Shown in pieces: positions 34,222 to 45,025 of a DNA stretch of 64,000 bases (position 1 is its first letter; each line of letters starts with the position of its first letter). The position numbers were made by a program, and so were the translations under genes. Origin of the DNA: Desulfomicrobium escambiense DSM 10707 (GTDB taxonomy: Bacteria > Desulfobacterota > Desulfovibrionia > Desulfovibrionales > Desulfomicrobiaceae); the NCBI RefSeq assembly GCF_000428825.1, contig NZ_AUAR01000004.1, positions 182,770 to 246,769 on the forward strand. The letters are read 5' to 3'. The notes below the pieces were generated by a model. It was not told the DNA's origin. It saw nothing but the letters and a program-made list of their open reading frames with translations, and did no database searches.

Positions 34222-34437
34222 CTATTCGCCCTTCTTCATGCCTTCCTTTCCATCCCCGTCGCTGGGCAGATAGACGATCTGCGCGCCGCTGACCCGGGCG
34301 ATCTCGTCCAGTTCGCATTTGCGGGCGTGTTCCGCGTGAATCTTGATATCGCCGGTGGTGCCGACCACGCGGAAGCGGGGGCGCTTTTCACCCTTTTCGA
34401 CCTTGCGTCTTTCACGTACAAAAATAAAGCTGCTCAT
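34222..34437 (-). CDS. Small hypothetical protein (71 residues)
   Basis: 71 residues beginning MSSFIFVRERRKVEKGEKRP, basic at the N-terminus, with two Lys/Arg-rich strands and a C-terminal VSGAQIVYLPSDG segment. There is no signal peptide or membrane helix. The ATG, upstream AT-rich promoter-like region and downstream terminator make it a believable gene. I recognise no family. It converges on the storage-protein gene and is divergent from PadR. Confidence 0.6.
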   Translation of the reverse strand: MSSFIFVRERRKVEKGEKRPRFRVVGTTGDIKIHAEHARKCELDEIARVSGAQIVYLPSDGDGKEGMKKGE

Positions 34438-34494
34438 ATGGCCTCCCTGGTTGGAGTGGTTTGTTGTAAATGAAAATATGTTCTCAAAGGATAT

Positions 34495-34896
34495 ATGTCA
34501 ATGAGTGAAAAAGAATCCGGCGCACGACACGCAGGCAGTGCCAAGCCCGAACGATACATCCAGCCGTCGATTCTCATGGCTCTCTTGGACGGGCCGTCCT
34601 ACGGCTATCAGCTGCTGCAGCGGCTGCCCGAATATGGCTTCCTGCGCGACGAAGTCCCGCCGGGGATGGTCTACCGCCACCTGCGCCAGATGGAGGAGGA
34701 GAAGCTCGTCGAATCCAGGTGGGAGGCCGAAGGGTCCGGGCCGGCCAAACGGGTGTACGTCATGACCGCCGAGGGCGGCGAGGTCCTCGAGGCATGGGTG
34801 GCGCACATGGAGCGCAGGGCCAGGCGGCTCCTGGAATTCGCAGATAGCTACCGGCGGCGCGTGCGGCCGCAGCAGGCATCCGGGAGCGGGGCATGA
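34495..34896 (+). CDS. PadR-family transcriptional regulator
   Basis: 133 residues. The winged-helix domain reads ILMALLDGPSYGYQLLQRL, GMVYRHLRQMEEEKLVESRW and KRVYVMTAEGGEVLEAW, typical of PadR. The C-terminal helix for dimerisation is short, so it is a small subfamily-2-like member. Start could be at 34495 or the ATG at 34501; AAGGA is upstream. Its stop overlaps the antiporter ATG, so it probably controls that operon. Confidence 0.9.
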   Translation: MSMSEKESGARHAGSAKPERYIQPSILMALLDGPSYGYQLLQRLPEYGFLRDEVPPGMVYRHLRQMEEEKLVESRWEAEGSGPAKRVYVMTAEGGEVLEAWVAHMERRARRLLEFADSYRRRVRPQQASGSGA

Positions 34897-36902
34897 GCGT
34901 CGAAATACCCATTCTGTCGGATGTGGTCATGATCTTCGGCCTGTCCTGTGCCGTCATCATCGCCAGCCACCGCTTCAAGATCCCCCCGGTCATCGGCTTC
35001 CTGCTGACGGGCGTCCTGGCCGGGCCGTATGGGCTGGGCCTTGTGGGCGCGGAGCACGAGGTCGAGATCTTCGCCGAGATCGGGGTCATCCTGCTGCTGT
35101 TCGTTATCGGCATGGAGCTGTCCCTGGACGAGCTGCAGCGCCTGAGGAAACCGGTCTTCATCGGCGGCGCGGCCCAGGTCCTGCTGACCATCGCCGTCTT
35201 CGAGCTGCCCTTCATGGTCTTCGGGGTGGGGCTCGGCAAGGCCGTGTTCATCGGCTTCCTGGCCGCCCTGTCGAGCACGGCCATCGTGCTCAAGCTCCTG
35301 GCCGAGAAGGCCCAGCTGGGCGCGCCCCACGGGCGCATCTCCCTGGGCATGCTCATCTTCCAGGACGTGGCCGTGGTGCCCATGATGCTCCTCGTGCCCC
35401 TGCTGGCCGGCGCGGGGGGGAACCCCTGGCTGTCTCTGGGGGAGATGGCCGTCAAGGCGGCCCTGGTCGGCGGGGTCCTTTTCGTCGCCGCCAGGAAGCT
35501 CATCCCGCGCGTTCTGGAGGCCGTCATCCGCACGCGTAGCCGCGAGCTCTTCCTCATGACCACGCTGGGCCTGTGCTTCGCCATCGCCCTGCTGACGTCG
35601 AACGTCGGCCTGTCCCTGTCCCTGGGCGCCTTCCTGGCCGGGCTCATCATGAGCGAGTCCGAGTACAGCCATTCGGCCCTGGAAGGGGTGCTGCCCTTCC
35701 GCGACGTGTTCACGAGCGTCTTCTTCGTGTCCATCGGCATGCTCCTGGACCCGGCCTTTGTCATCACGCACCTGCCGCAGGTCCTTGGACTTACCGCGAC
35801 CATCCTGGTCCTCAAGGCCGCCCTGGCCGCCGTGGCCGGCCGGCTCCTTGGCTATCCGTGGCATGTGGCCATCCTGGGCGGCCTGTGTCTGTGCCAGATC
35901 GGCGAGTTTTCCTTCGTCCTGGCCGGCGTGGGCATGGGCAGCAATCTGCTCACGGACACGGAATACCAGTACTTCCTGGCCGTGGCCATCATGACCATGG
36001 CCGTGACGCCCTTTCTCATCGCCGCAGTCCCGGCCATCTCCGAGCGCCTGGTCAGGCTCATGCCGCCCGGCCTCAAGGCCGCGCCGCCCAGGGAGGCCGA
36101 GGCCGAAATGAGCGACCACCTCATCATCGCGGGTTTCGGCCTGGGTGGGAGGCACCTGGCTCGGGCGGCCAAGGCGGCCGGCATCCGCTACGTCATCCTG
36201 GAGATGAACCCCGACACCGTGCGCCGGGAGCGGTCCAAGGGCGAGCCCATACTTTACGGCGACGCGTCCCAGGCGGCGGTACTCGAACACATCAACGTGG
36301 CCAAGGCGCGCATCCTGGCCGTGGTCATTTCGGACCCGGCGGCCATCGGCCGCATCGTGGCCACGGCCCGGGCTCACAACCCGGCCCTGCACATCGTCGT
36401 GCGCACCCGCTTTGTTGCCGAGATCGAGCCTCTCATGCAGCTCGGCGCAGAGGAGGTTGTGGCCGAGGAGTACGAGACCTCCGTCGAGATGTTCATCCGC
36501 GTCCTGTCGACGTACCTGGTGCCCAAGGCGGACATCGAGCGCTTCGTGCGCGAGATCCGGGCCGAGGGGTACGGGATGCTCAGGCGGTCCATGCTGAACA
36601 CGGCCGACGCCTGCAGCCTGGAAGGGACGTGCTCATCCTTTGGTGCCATGGTGCTGGCGGTGGCGCCCGGGGCGTTCGTCGAAGGCAGGAGCCTGGCCCA
36701 GACCCACTTGCGCAAGGAGCATGGCCTGACCGTGGTGGCGGTGCAGCGGGACGGGAAGACAGTGCTCAATCCTGCCGCTGACTGGGTCTTCGCCGCCGGT
36801 GACAGGGCCCATGTCTTTGGCGAACAGAGCGTGATTTCGGACAAGGCTGGGCTTTTTCTCGGACACGGCGACGGGGCCGGGACCGGCCCGGGGGAGGCGT
36901 GA
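34893..36902 (+). CDS. CPA2-type cation/proton antiporter with TrkA domains (KefB/KefC-like)
   Basis: 669 residues. A Na+/H+ exchanger domain of about 12 helices (residues 5-385) includes IGVILLLFVIGMELS and SSTAIVLKLLAEKAQLG with the ion-binding QD at FQDVAVVP. It is followed by a TrkA-N NAD-binding domain (LIIAGFGLGGRHLARAA) and a TrkA-C domain near the C-terminus. Such proteins export K+ or Na+ in exchange for protons, often after electrophile stress. It is translationally coupled to PadR and to the small zinc-ribbon gene. Confidence 0.92.
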   Translation: MSVEIPILSDVVMIFGLSCAVIIASHRFKIPPVIGFLLTGVLAGPYGLGLVGAEHEVEIFAEIGVILLLFVIGMELSLDELQRLRKPVFIGGAAQVLLTIAVFELPFMVFGVGLGKAVFIGFLAALSSTAIVLKLLAEKAQLGAPHGRISLGMLIFQDVAVVPMMLLVPLLAGAGGNPWLSLGEMAVKAALVGGVLFVAARKLIPRVLEAVIRTRSRELFLMTTLGLCFAIALLTSNVGLSLSLGAFLAGLIMSESEYSHSALEGVLPFRDVFTSVFFVSIGMLLDPAFVITHLPQVLGLTATILVLKAALAAVAGRLLGYPWHVAILGGLCLCQIGEFSFVLAGVGMGSNLLTDTEYQYFLAVAIMTMAVTPFLIAAVPAISERLVRLMPPGLKAAPPREAEAEMSDHLIIAGFGLGGRHLARAAKAAGIRYVILEMNPDTVRRERSKGEPILYGDASQAAVLEHINVAKARILAVVISDPAAIGRIVATARAHNPALHIVVRTRFVAEIEPLMQLGAEEVVAEEYETSVEMFIRVLSTYLVPKADIERFVREIRAEGYGMLRRSMLNTADACSLEGTCSSFGAMVLAVAPGAFVEGRSLAQTHLRKEHGLTVVAVQRDGKTVLNPAADWVFAAGDRAHVFGEQSVISDKAGLFLGHGDGAGTGPGEA

Positions 36903-37069
36903 TGTTTCTCGTCGAGATGGTGCGTAAACTGATGGGCCGGACGCTGGTCTGCCCGCACTGCGGACACAGGCAGCAGGCTTCGGTCGACGACAGGCGCAGG
37001 GACCGCTGCGAAAAGTGCGGTGCGCCGCTGGCGCCGCCCAAGGATGAAGGCAGGGCAAGGCGAGGCTGA
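36902..37069 (+). CDS. Small zinc-ribbon protein (55 residues)
   Basis: 55 residues starting at the ATG that overlaps the antiporter stop (TGATG). It contains CPHCGHRQQ and CEKCG, two CxxC pairs forming a zinc ribbon, followed by a basic tail (KDEGRARRG). Tight coupling to the antiporter suggests a linked function, perhaps as a regulatory or assembly partner. I do not recognise the family. Confidence 0.65.
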   Translation: MFLVEMVRKLMGRTLVCPHCGHRQQASVDDRRRDRCEKCGAPLAPPKDEGRARRG

Positions 37070-37097
37070 TTTTTTGGTTTCCACCGGTCCTGACGAA

Positions 37098-37134
37098 AAA
37101 CGCGCTCCCCCTCTGAGCGAGGCGGAGCGCGTTT
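37098..37134. terminator. Bidirectional terminator between convergent zinc-ribbon and DUF4139 genes
   Basis: AAACGCGCTCC (37098-37108) pairs perfectly with GGAGCGCGTTT (37124-37134) around a 15-nt loop. A-rich sequence precedes it and TTT ends it. Confidence 0.8.
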
Positions 37135-37158
37135 GCGCTTGCAGGCAGGCCGGGGCGC

Positions 37159-38685
37159 CTACCAGCGCCAGCCCGGATCCACGTGGAGGTCATCGGGGGC
37201 CGTCATCTTCAGCCCCAGGTCGATGACGCTCTGCCCCCCGGCCGGGACCGTGGCGTTCCAGGCCAGGAGTTCCGGGTCGTCCTCGGCCAGGGGCTCGGGC
37301 TTGGCCGTCAGTTCCACCGTGATGCGCTCGTCGCGGGGCAGGGGGCGGGGCTCCTCGATGCGGACCTGGACGGGGCGGGCGGCGGCGTTGCGCACGGTCA
37401 GGGTCCACTGGCGCACGAAGGACTGCTTCTGGCCGAAGAGGCCTTTCTCGCCGGTCTTCTTGTCCCCCAGTACCGTCTCGCAGGTCAGCAGCGGGTCCGT
37501 GCCGAAGAACAGCGTGCCCTCGCGTCCGGACAGGGCGAACTCGCGCTGGTCGACGATGGCGCCGTCCAGCAGGAAGAAGGCCGTGCCGGGCGGAAGTTCT
37601 TTGGGCTCCTTGAACTCGGTTCGTGCCTGGACGTAGGCCTTGGAGTCTAGGCTCGGACGCATGAGGTGCAGGAAGGCGGCCGGCCAGGTTCCGCGCTCGA
37701 TGTCGATGATTCGCTCCGCGCCGGCGGGGAGGGATTTCTTGCCCATGTCCCAGGCCGCATAGGTGGCACGGCGGATCTCGCGGGGCGGAGCCGGCGCAGC
37801 CGCGACCATTTCGTCGGCGGCACCGGCGCGCATCTCCATCATGGCCGGGGCGGCCATGGTTTTCTGAAAAATCTGCATGGGACGAATCTCCCAGGGCGGC
37901 AGGTCCGAGGGCTCGGCCTGAGTCTCGGGCTGCATGGTGGCCAGGAAGAGACGTACGTCCTTCCAGTCCTGGCCTGAGCGTTGCCAGACCTTGGCCTGCC
38001 AGGAGAAGTCGATCTTCCCGGCCGCGGGCAGGGCCTCCAGGCGGTAGAGCGGCGTCCAGCCGCAGTCGGCCAGGGTGTAGGAGTAGGCCAGTTCGCCCGG
38101 GGCGTTGCCGGACACCAGTGCCGTGACCTCCCAGACCGTGCGCTGCCGGCCCGCTGCCGCGGCGATCTCCTCCTCGACCCTGGCGATCTTACCGTTCAGG
38201 TCGGCGATGTTCCTTTCCAGGGCCTGGGCCTGCCGGGTCCCGTCGCGCAGGTTCGCACCAAGCTCCGCAGCCAGCTCTCGCAGGGCGGCCACGGTCTGTT
38301 GGCCCGGCTCGGTCTGGGCCTTCCAGAAGGCCAGCCGGCCGCGCACGCCTTCAAGTTCGGCCGCGGCCTCATCCCGCTGCGCCGTGAGTTCGTCCCGTTT
38401 GGCCAGCAGGGGGGCCAGGGCGGCCTGATCGGGGTCGTGGCGGGCCTTCCAGGTCAGGTCGGCGATGGACGCCGTGCCCGGCAGCTTGCCGAAGCGCAGG
38501 GTGGCCGGGTCTGCCCGGCCGGGCAGGGTCAGGGTGCAGGACGACAGGCCCCCGTCCGCCGGAGCGCACGACGGGGCCGACACTTCCTCCACCTGGGCCG
38601 AGGACGGGAAGAGCGTGATCTGGGTCGGCGCGGCCCAGGCCAGTGCGGGAAAGAGCAGCGCGATGGCTGCAACGAGTCTGGTCAT
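37159..38685 (-). CDS. DUF4139 domain-containing exported protein
   Basis: 508 residues. A signal peptide (MTRLVAAIALLFPALAWAA) is followed by an N-terminal beta domain, a coiled coil (about 95-180, rich in Leu/Ala/Glu), and a C-terminal DUF4139 region with LAYSYTLADCGWTPLYRLEA, SWQAKVWQRSGQDWKDV and VELTAKPEP, as in the mucoidy inhibitor A family. It is probably periplasmic. Function is unknown. Start chosen at 38685 because it yields a clean signal peptide. Confidence 0.82.
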   Translation of the reverse strand: MTRLVAAIALLFPALAWAAPTQITLFPSSAQVEEVSAPSCAPADGGLSSCTLTLPGRADPATLRFGKLPGTASIADLTWKARHDPDQAALAPLLAKRDELTAQRDEAAAELEGVRGRLAFWKAQTEPGQQTVAALRELAAELGANLRDGTRQAQALERNIADLNGKIARVEEEIAAAAGRQRTVWEVTALVSGNAPGELAYSYTLADCGWTPLYRLEALPAAGKIDFSWQAKVWQRSGQDWKDVRLFLATMQPETQAEPSDLPPWEIRPMQIFQKTMAAPAMMEMRAGAADEMVAAAPAPPREIRRATYAAWDMGKKSLPAGAERIIDIERGTWPAAFLHLMRPSLDSKAYVQARTEFKEPKELPPGTAFFLLDGAIVDQREFALSGREGTLFFGTDPLLTCETVLGDKKTGEKGLFGQKQSFVRQWTLTVRNAAARPVQVRIEEPRPLPRDERITVELTAKPEPLAEDDPELLAWNATVPAGGQSVIDLGLKMTAPDDLHVDPGWRW

Positions 38686-38735
38686 GTGTGTCCTCCATGC
38701 GGTCGCGCAGTGTTGGCTGCAGCCGGAAAGCAAAA

Positions 38736-38757
38736 GGCCGGCCCCGTAGGGCCGGCC
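38736..38757 (-). terminator. Terminator of the CoA-disulfide reductase-like gene
   Basis: GGCCGGCCC (38736-38744) pairs with GGGCCGGCC (38749-38757) with a 4-nt loop, followed on the minus strand by TTTTGC. It lies 7 bp past the stop. Confidence 0.85.
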
Positions 38758-38763
38758 GAAGTC

Positions 38764-40482
38764 CTAAGCGTCCTGGCTCGGGTCGAAGCCGAGCTGCTTT
38801 ATGAAGCCCATGCCGCCCTGCAGGTTGACCGGCTCCAGGAAGCCGGCATGCCGGAGGATGACCTGGGATTCGTACGACCTGCCGCCCGTGTTGCACAGCA
38901 GTACGATCTTCTTGTCCTTAGGGATTTCATCGAGCCTGCCCCGAATCTGGCCCTGGGGAATGTTCTTCCAGAAATCCGGGTACTTGTTTACGAACGGTTC
39001 GGCGTTGCCCCACTCGCGGGTGTCGATGCACAGCAGGTTTTCCTGTACGCGGTTTTCCCAGAGCTTGGCGAATTCCACCGGCTGGATGGAAACGTTCCTG
39101 CCCACCAGAATGTTCTCGGCGGTGTTGGCGGCGGCGTTGAGCACGTCCATGGCCGAGCCGAAGGGCGGAGCGTAGGCCATTTCGAGGCTGGACACGTCGC
39201 GCAGGGTCGGACGGAACTTGAGGATGGCGGCCATGGTGTCGATGCGGCCCTTGAGGGAGTCGCCGTTCTGGCAGGCGCCCTGCAGGCCCAGCACACGTCC
39301 GGTGCGGCGTTCGACCACGATCTCCAGGCTGACCATGTCGCGCTTGGGGTAGAAGTGGGAGTGGTCGCTCATGATGACGTGGGTGCTGAAGGCGTCGAAG
39401 CCCTCGCGCAGGGCAACGGGCAGGGACAGGCCGGTGCCGGAGAAGGCCAGGTCGAAGAGCTTGATGATGTAGGTGCCAACGACCCCGTCGAAGGTCTCCC
39501 TGCCGCCGGCCACGTTGGTGCCGATGATGCGTCCCTGGCTGTTGGCCAGGGAGCCCAGGGGGTAGTAGCCGATCTTGCCCGTGACGATGTTCTCGATGAC
39601 CACGCAGTCGCCGCCGGCGTAGATGTCCGGGTCCGAGGTCTGCATGGTCTTGGACACGATGACGCCGCCGCGGGCGGAGCAGGACAGCCCGGCCTCGCGG
39701 GCCAGGGTGTCGCTGGGCACGACGCCCACGGACAGGATGACCAGGTCGGCGTCGATGGCGCCCTTGTCCGTCACCACCCGCGTGACCTTGCCGTCCTCGC
39801 CCTCGATGGCCTGGACCATCTCGGCGGTGCGGACCGTGACGCCGTTCTCGGCCAGGTGCTTTTCTGCGATGGTGGCCATGGCCTTGCTCATGAAGCCCGG
39901 CATGACCTGATCCGCCACCTCGATGACCGTGGTTTCGATGCCCCACATGTCGGCGAAGGACTCGGCCATCTCCAGGCCGATGAATCCGCCGCCCACGATG
40001 ACGGCCGAGCCGACGCCGCCGCCCGCAACCTGCTCCTTGATGCGGATGGCCTCGCCCAGGGTCGAGACGGTGAAGACGTTGCCCAGGTCGGCTCCGGGGA
40101 TGGGCAGCCTGCGGGGCGTGCTGCCCGTGCCCAGGACCAGCTTGTCGTAGGGCAGGGCGCGCTGGGTGCCGTCCTTGTGCTGGACCAGGACGGTCTTGGC
40201 CTTGCGGTCGATGGACAGGGCGCGGGTCTCGGTCATGACCGTGAAGCCCTTGCAGTCCTGGAAGAACTGCTCGTCACGGACCATGTGGAAGCTCGTTTCC
40301 TGCAGCTGCTGGTGGTCGCTGACATCGCCGGATACGTAGTATGGGATGCCGCAGCCCCCGTAAGAGATCAGTTTGCTGGCGTCGACCATGGTCACGTTCG
40401 CGTCGGGGTCCAATCGCTTTATGCGGCACGCGGCCTTGGGTCCAAGGGCCACGCCGCCGATGACAACAACGTTCAGAGGCAT
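38764..40482 (-). CDS. FAD-dependent CoA-disulfide reductase/NADH oxidase with fused rhodanese domain
   Basis: 572 residues. N-terminal pyridine-nucleotide disulfide oxidoreductase: FAD motif VVIGGVALGPKAA, active-site Cys44 in SYGGCGIPYY, second nucleotide motif VIVGGGFIGLEMAE, and DIYAGGDC. The C-terminal rhodanese domain (about 455-565) has a catalytic loop with Cys530 in LLCNTGGRSYES. This is the CoADR-Rhd architecture described for CoA-disulfide and per/polysulfide reductases in anaerobes, so NAD(P)H-dependent persulfide or polysulfide reduction is a reasonable role. Confidence 0.92.
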   Translation of the reverse strand: MPLNVVVIGGVALGPKAACRIKRLDPDANVTMVDASKLISYGGCGIPYYVSGDVSDHQQLQETSFHMVRDEQFFQDCKGFTVMTETRALSIDRKAKTVLVQHKDGTQRALPYDKLVLGTGSTPRRLPIPGADLGNVFTVSTLGEAIRIKEQVAGGGVGSAVIVGGGFIGLEMAESFADMWGIETTVIEVADQVMPGFMSKAMATIAEKHLAENGVTVRTAEMVQAIEGEDGKVTRVVTDKGAIDADLVILSVGVVPSDTLAREAGLSCSARGGVIVSKTMQTSDPDIYAGGDCVVIENIVTGKIGYYPLGSLANSQGRIIGTNVAGGRETFDGVVGTYIIKLFDLAFSGTGLSLPVALREGFDAFSTHVIMSDHSHFYPKRDMVSLEIVVERRTGRVLGLQGACQNGDSLKGRIDTMAAILKFRPTLRDVSSLEMAYAPPFGSAMDVLNAAANTAENILVGRNVSIQPVEFAKLWENRVQENLLCIDTREWGNAEPFVNKYPDFWKNIPQGQIRGRLDEIPKDKKIVLLCNTGGRSYESQVILRHAGFLEPVNLQGGMGFIKQLGFDPSQDA

Positions 40483-40709
40483 GAAAAGCTCCTTCGGATA
40501 AATGAGTGTTGCGAAATCGAAACGATGAGTTCAGACGGGAATGCTAGCTAATATATTTTGGCTCGAAGGGGTAGAAAAAAAGTCACGCATGTGCGCACCG
40601 CCTCAAGGAAAGCGGCGCACGATGCCGCCGCCGGGCCAGCTGCACCGTGTCCCCCGAGGGATGTCGCCAGGCTTTCCGAGGCGCTTCCGAAGCCTTGAGC
40701 CCCGGACGC
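40483..40709. other. Leader of the CoADR-Rhd gene with a hairpin
   Basis: An AT-rich stretch (40530-40575) likely holds the minus-strand promoter. GTGCG...CCGC (from about 40591) and GCGG-CGCAC (ending about 40620) form an interrupted hairpin that could be a leader structure. No gene is visible. Confidence 0.4.
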
Positions 40710-40747
40710 AAAAAAGGGGGAGAGTCCGAACCCGCGCCCGGACCCTC
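40710..40747 (-). terminator. Terminator of the CGGC-domain gene
   Basis: GAGAGTCCG (40720-40728) pairs with CGGACCCTC (40739-40747), with one G-U pair in RNA. A T6 tract follows on the minus strand. Confidence 0.85.
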
Positions 40748-40755
40748 TCGGCCGG

Positions 40756-41121
40756 TCAGGCGAAGATGTCGGAAGGCACGTAGGGGTGCGTCCCTTCGAT
40801 CACCGGGATTCCCGCCTTTGCCGTGATCTTCTTGATGATCTCGGCCTTGTGGGGACACTGTTCGGCGATGCACGGCGCGATGTGGATGACCGTGGGCTTT
40901 TCGTTCATGGGCGCGTTCCAGAGCTTGACCTGCATCAGACGGGTCACGATGGCCGGGGCTGGGCAGCCGCCGCAACCGACCATGCCGACGATCTCCGCCT
41001 CCGTGTCTTCGTAGAGCTCAAAAATCCCCACCCGCCTGTTGAATGCCACAAGACAGCGCGAACACCCGATGCAGACATCGTCCATGGTATTCTTGCAGCC
41101 GACGATCAGAATCTTCTCCAT
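40756..41121 (-). CDS. CGGC-domain putative metal-binding protein
   Basis: 121 residues with many Cys: VGCKNT, CIGCSRC, VGCGGCPAPAI (the CGGC motif) and APCIAEQCPHK. The length and Cys pattern match the CGGC domain family, small cytoplasmic proteins thought to bind metal and common in anaerobes. Function is unknown. It sits upstream of the CoADR-Rhd gene on the same strand but has its own terminator, so it is a separate unit. Confidence 0.85.
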   Translation of the reverse strand: MEKILIVGCKNTMDDVCIGCSRCLVAFNRRVGIFELYEDTEAEIVGMVGCGGCPAPAIVTRLMQVKLWNAPMNEKPTVIHIAPCIAEQCPHKAEIIKKITAKAGIPVIEGTHPYVPSDIFA

Positions 41122-41434
41122 CTCCTGTCTCCATGTTAAAGTTCGAAATATCGGTATGTTATAATATCAAAACAATTTTAGGACGATTTGTCGGCATTGG
41201 CAAGAAGGGTAACGGTATTTCAGGGGTGCGACGGATGGCCGATTCGACATCGCATGGGGCTTTCGTTTCTCCGCATCTTCTTGTGGGCAATGCGCGGGCA
41301 CCGAGACCCTCGTGGCGGACGGCTTTTTGAGGCTTGCTTTTACCGCACGCGGCATTAATAGTCCCGGCGGGGCGCTTCCCATCTACAGCGCCGCCCGGCT
41401 GGGCGGCATTCCCAAGACAACATCAGGAGAAAGC
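41122..41434. other. Divergent intergenic region upstream of the clpS-clpA operon
   Basis: 313 bp. The left part (41140-41185) is AT-rich with TATAAT-like sequence and suits the CGGC-gene promoter. On the plus strand, TTGCTT (41334-41339) and TAATAG (41356-41361) are 16 bp apart, a plausible sigma-70 promoter 74 bp upstream of the 100-residue gene. I see no gene within it. Confidence 0.45.
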
Positions 41435-41737
41435 ATGGCCGAAACCATCGACGATATTTCCATAGACTGGTCCGACGAAGACGGTGTCCAGAAGGTCCGC
41501 GAACTAAAGAAGGAAGTGCTGACGCGCGGCGCCTGGGCCACGGTCATGTTCGCCTACCAGGAGGTCGGCCGCGGCGAGGAGGAGTTCGGGCCCGTCAAGT
41601 TCCGGGTCGGGCGCTACCAGAAGCGTAACGGGCGGTTTTCGCCTCACTCCAAGTTCAACATCTCCTCGGTCAAGCAGGCCAGGCAGGTCGTGGAAATCCT
41701 CCAGACCTGGATCGACGAGTACGGCGAAGACGAATAG
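41435..41737 (+). CDS. Conserved-looking hypothetical protein, first gene of the clp operon
   Basis: 100 residues; the ATG follows an AGGAGA site seven bases upstream. Acidic at both ends (IDWSDEDG, WIDEYGEDE) with a central beta-rich core (GAWATVMFAYQEV, KFRVGRYQKRNG, KFNISSVKQARQVVEIL). No signal or membrane segment. It is 8 bp upstream of clpS and in the same operon. I do not recognise the fold with confidence; the strand-rich core followed by a helix is vaguely like small nucleic-acid-binding domains. Confidence 0.75.
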   Translation: MAETIDDISIDWSDEDGVQKVRELKKEVLTRGAWATVMFAYQEVGRGEEEFGPVKFRVGRYQKRNGRFSPHSKFNISSVKQARQVVEILQTWIDEYGEDE

Positions 41738-41745
41738 GATGGGCC

Positions 41746-42060
41746 ATGACCGCACCATATGAGGTTCCAGGCTCCGAGCCCGACGTCATCGTCGAGGACG
41801 GACTGCAGGAGCCGCGGCAGTTCAAGGTTTTGCTGCATAATGACGATTATACGTCCATGGACTTCGTCGTGGAGGTGCTTATGAATGTGTTCGGAAAGTC
41901 CGAGACCGAGGCTTTCGCCATCATGATGAGCGTCCACGAAAAGGGCATCGGCCTGTGCGGGATCTACACGGCCGAGGTGGCCGAGACCAAGGTGCAGATC
42001 GTGCATCAGATGGCCAAGGCCAGGTCGTTCCCCCTGCGCTGTACCATGGAAGAGGTGTGA
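41746..42060 (+). CDS. clpS: ClpS, ClpA adaptor of the N-end rule pathway
   Basis: 104 residues. The core FKVLLHNDDYTSMDFVVEVL carries the Asn-Asp pair that binds N-degron amines, and VHEKGIGLCGIYTAEVAETK is the conserved helix-strand that follows. A flexible N-terminus of about 20 residues would engage ClpA. It is directly followed (0 bp gap) by clpA and then aat, so the adaptor, unfoldase and degron-making transferase are co-expressed. Confidence 0.96.
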   Translation: MTAPYEVPGSEPDVIVEDGLQEPRQFKVLLHNDDYTSMDFVVEVLMNVFGKSETEAFAIMMSVHEKGIGLCGIYTAEVAETKVQIVHQMAKARSFPLRCTMEEV

Positions 42061-44289
<2,229 letters not shown>

Positions 44290-44293
44290 CCCC

Positions 44294-45004
44294 ATGACCG
44301 TCTTCGCCCTGAACGCCCAGCCCGTCTTCCCCGACCCGGCCCACGCCGACGAGGACGGGCTGCTGGCCGTGGGCGGGGACCTCTCGCCCCAGCGCCTGCT
44401 CATGGCCTACGGCCAGGGTATCTTTCCCTGGTACAGCGAGAACGCGCCCATCCTGTGGTGGAGTCCGGACCCGCGTCTCATCCTCGAACCTTCGCGGATT
44501 CACGTGCCCCGGCGTCTGGAGCGCATCCTGCGCCAGGGGCGCTTCACGTTCACCCTGGACACGGCCTTCGAACGGGTCATCGGCCTCTGCGCCGACACGC
44601 CTCGGTGCGGGGCCCACGGCACCTGGATCGTGCCCGAGATGCTGGCCGCTTACTGCCGCCTGCACGAACTGGGTTTCGCCCACAGCGTCGAGGCCTGGTC
44701 CGGCGGCGAACTGGCCGGGGGGCTGTACGGCGTGGCCATGGGAGGGGCCTTTTTCGGGGAATCGATGTTCTACCGCGAGCCCGACGCCTCCAAGGCCGCC
44801 CTGGTGACGTTGATGCGGGCCTTGGACCGCGCTGGCTTCACGCTTTTCGATTGTCAGCAGACCACGGCGCACATGCTCCGCTTCGGCGGGTTCGAGGTGC
44901 CCAGGGTCGAATTTCTCTCCCGGCTGCAAGCGGCCCTGGAGCTGCCTTTCCTGCGCGGGGCCTGGACCCTGCGCGACGGCGGCCTGGTCTGCGGGCGGCC
45001 CTGA
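44294..45004 (+). CDS. aat: Leucyl/phenylalanyl-tRNA--protein transferase
   Basis: 236 residues, 4 bp after clpA. Family motifs are clear: GLLAVGGDLSPQRLLMAYGQGIFPWY near the N-terminus (split here as GLLAVGGDL and YGQGIFPWY), WWSPDPRL, HSVEAWSGGELAGGLYGVA, GAFFGESMFYREPDASKAA and FDCQQTTAHM. It adds Leu or Phe to N-terminal Lys/Arg, creating degrons recognised by ClpS and delivered to ClpAP. Confidence 0.96.
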   Translation: MTVFALNAQPVFPDPAHADEDGLLAVGGDLSPQRLLMAYGQGIFPWYSENAPILWWSPDPRLILEPSRIHVPRRLERILRQGRFTFTLDTAFERVIGLCADTPRCGAHGTWIVPEMLAAYCRLHELGFAHSVEAWSGGELAGGLYGVAMGGAFFGESMFYREPDASKAALVTLMRALDRAGFTLFDCQQTTAHMLRFGGFEVPRVEFLSRLQAALELPFLRGAWTLRDGGLVCGRP

Positions 45005-45025
45005 ACGAACTTTACGGAGTCCAAC

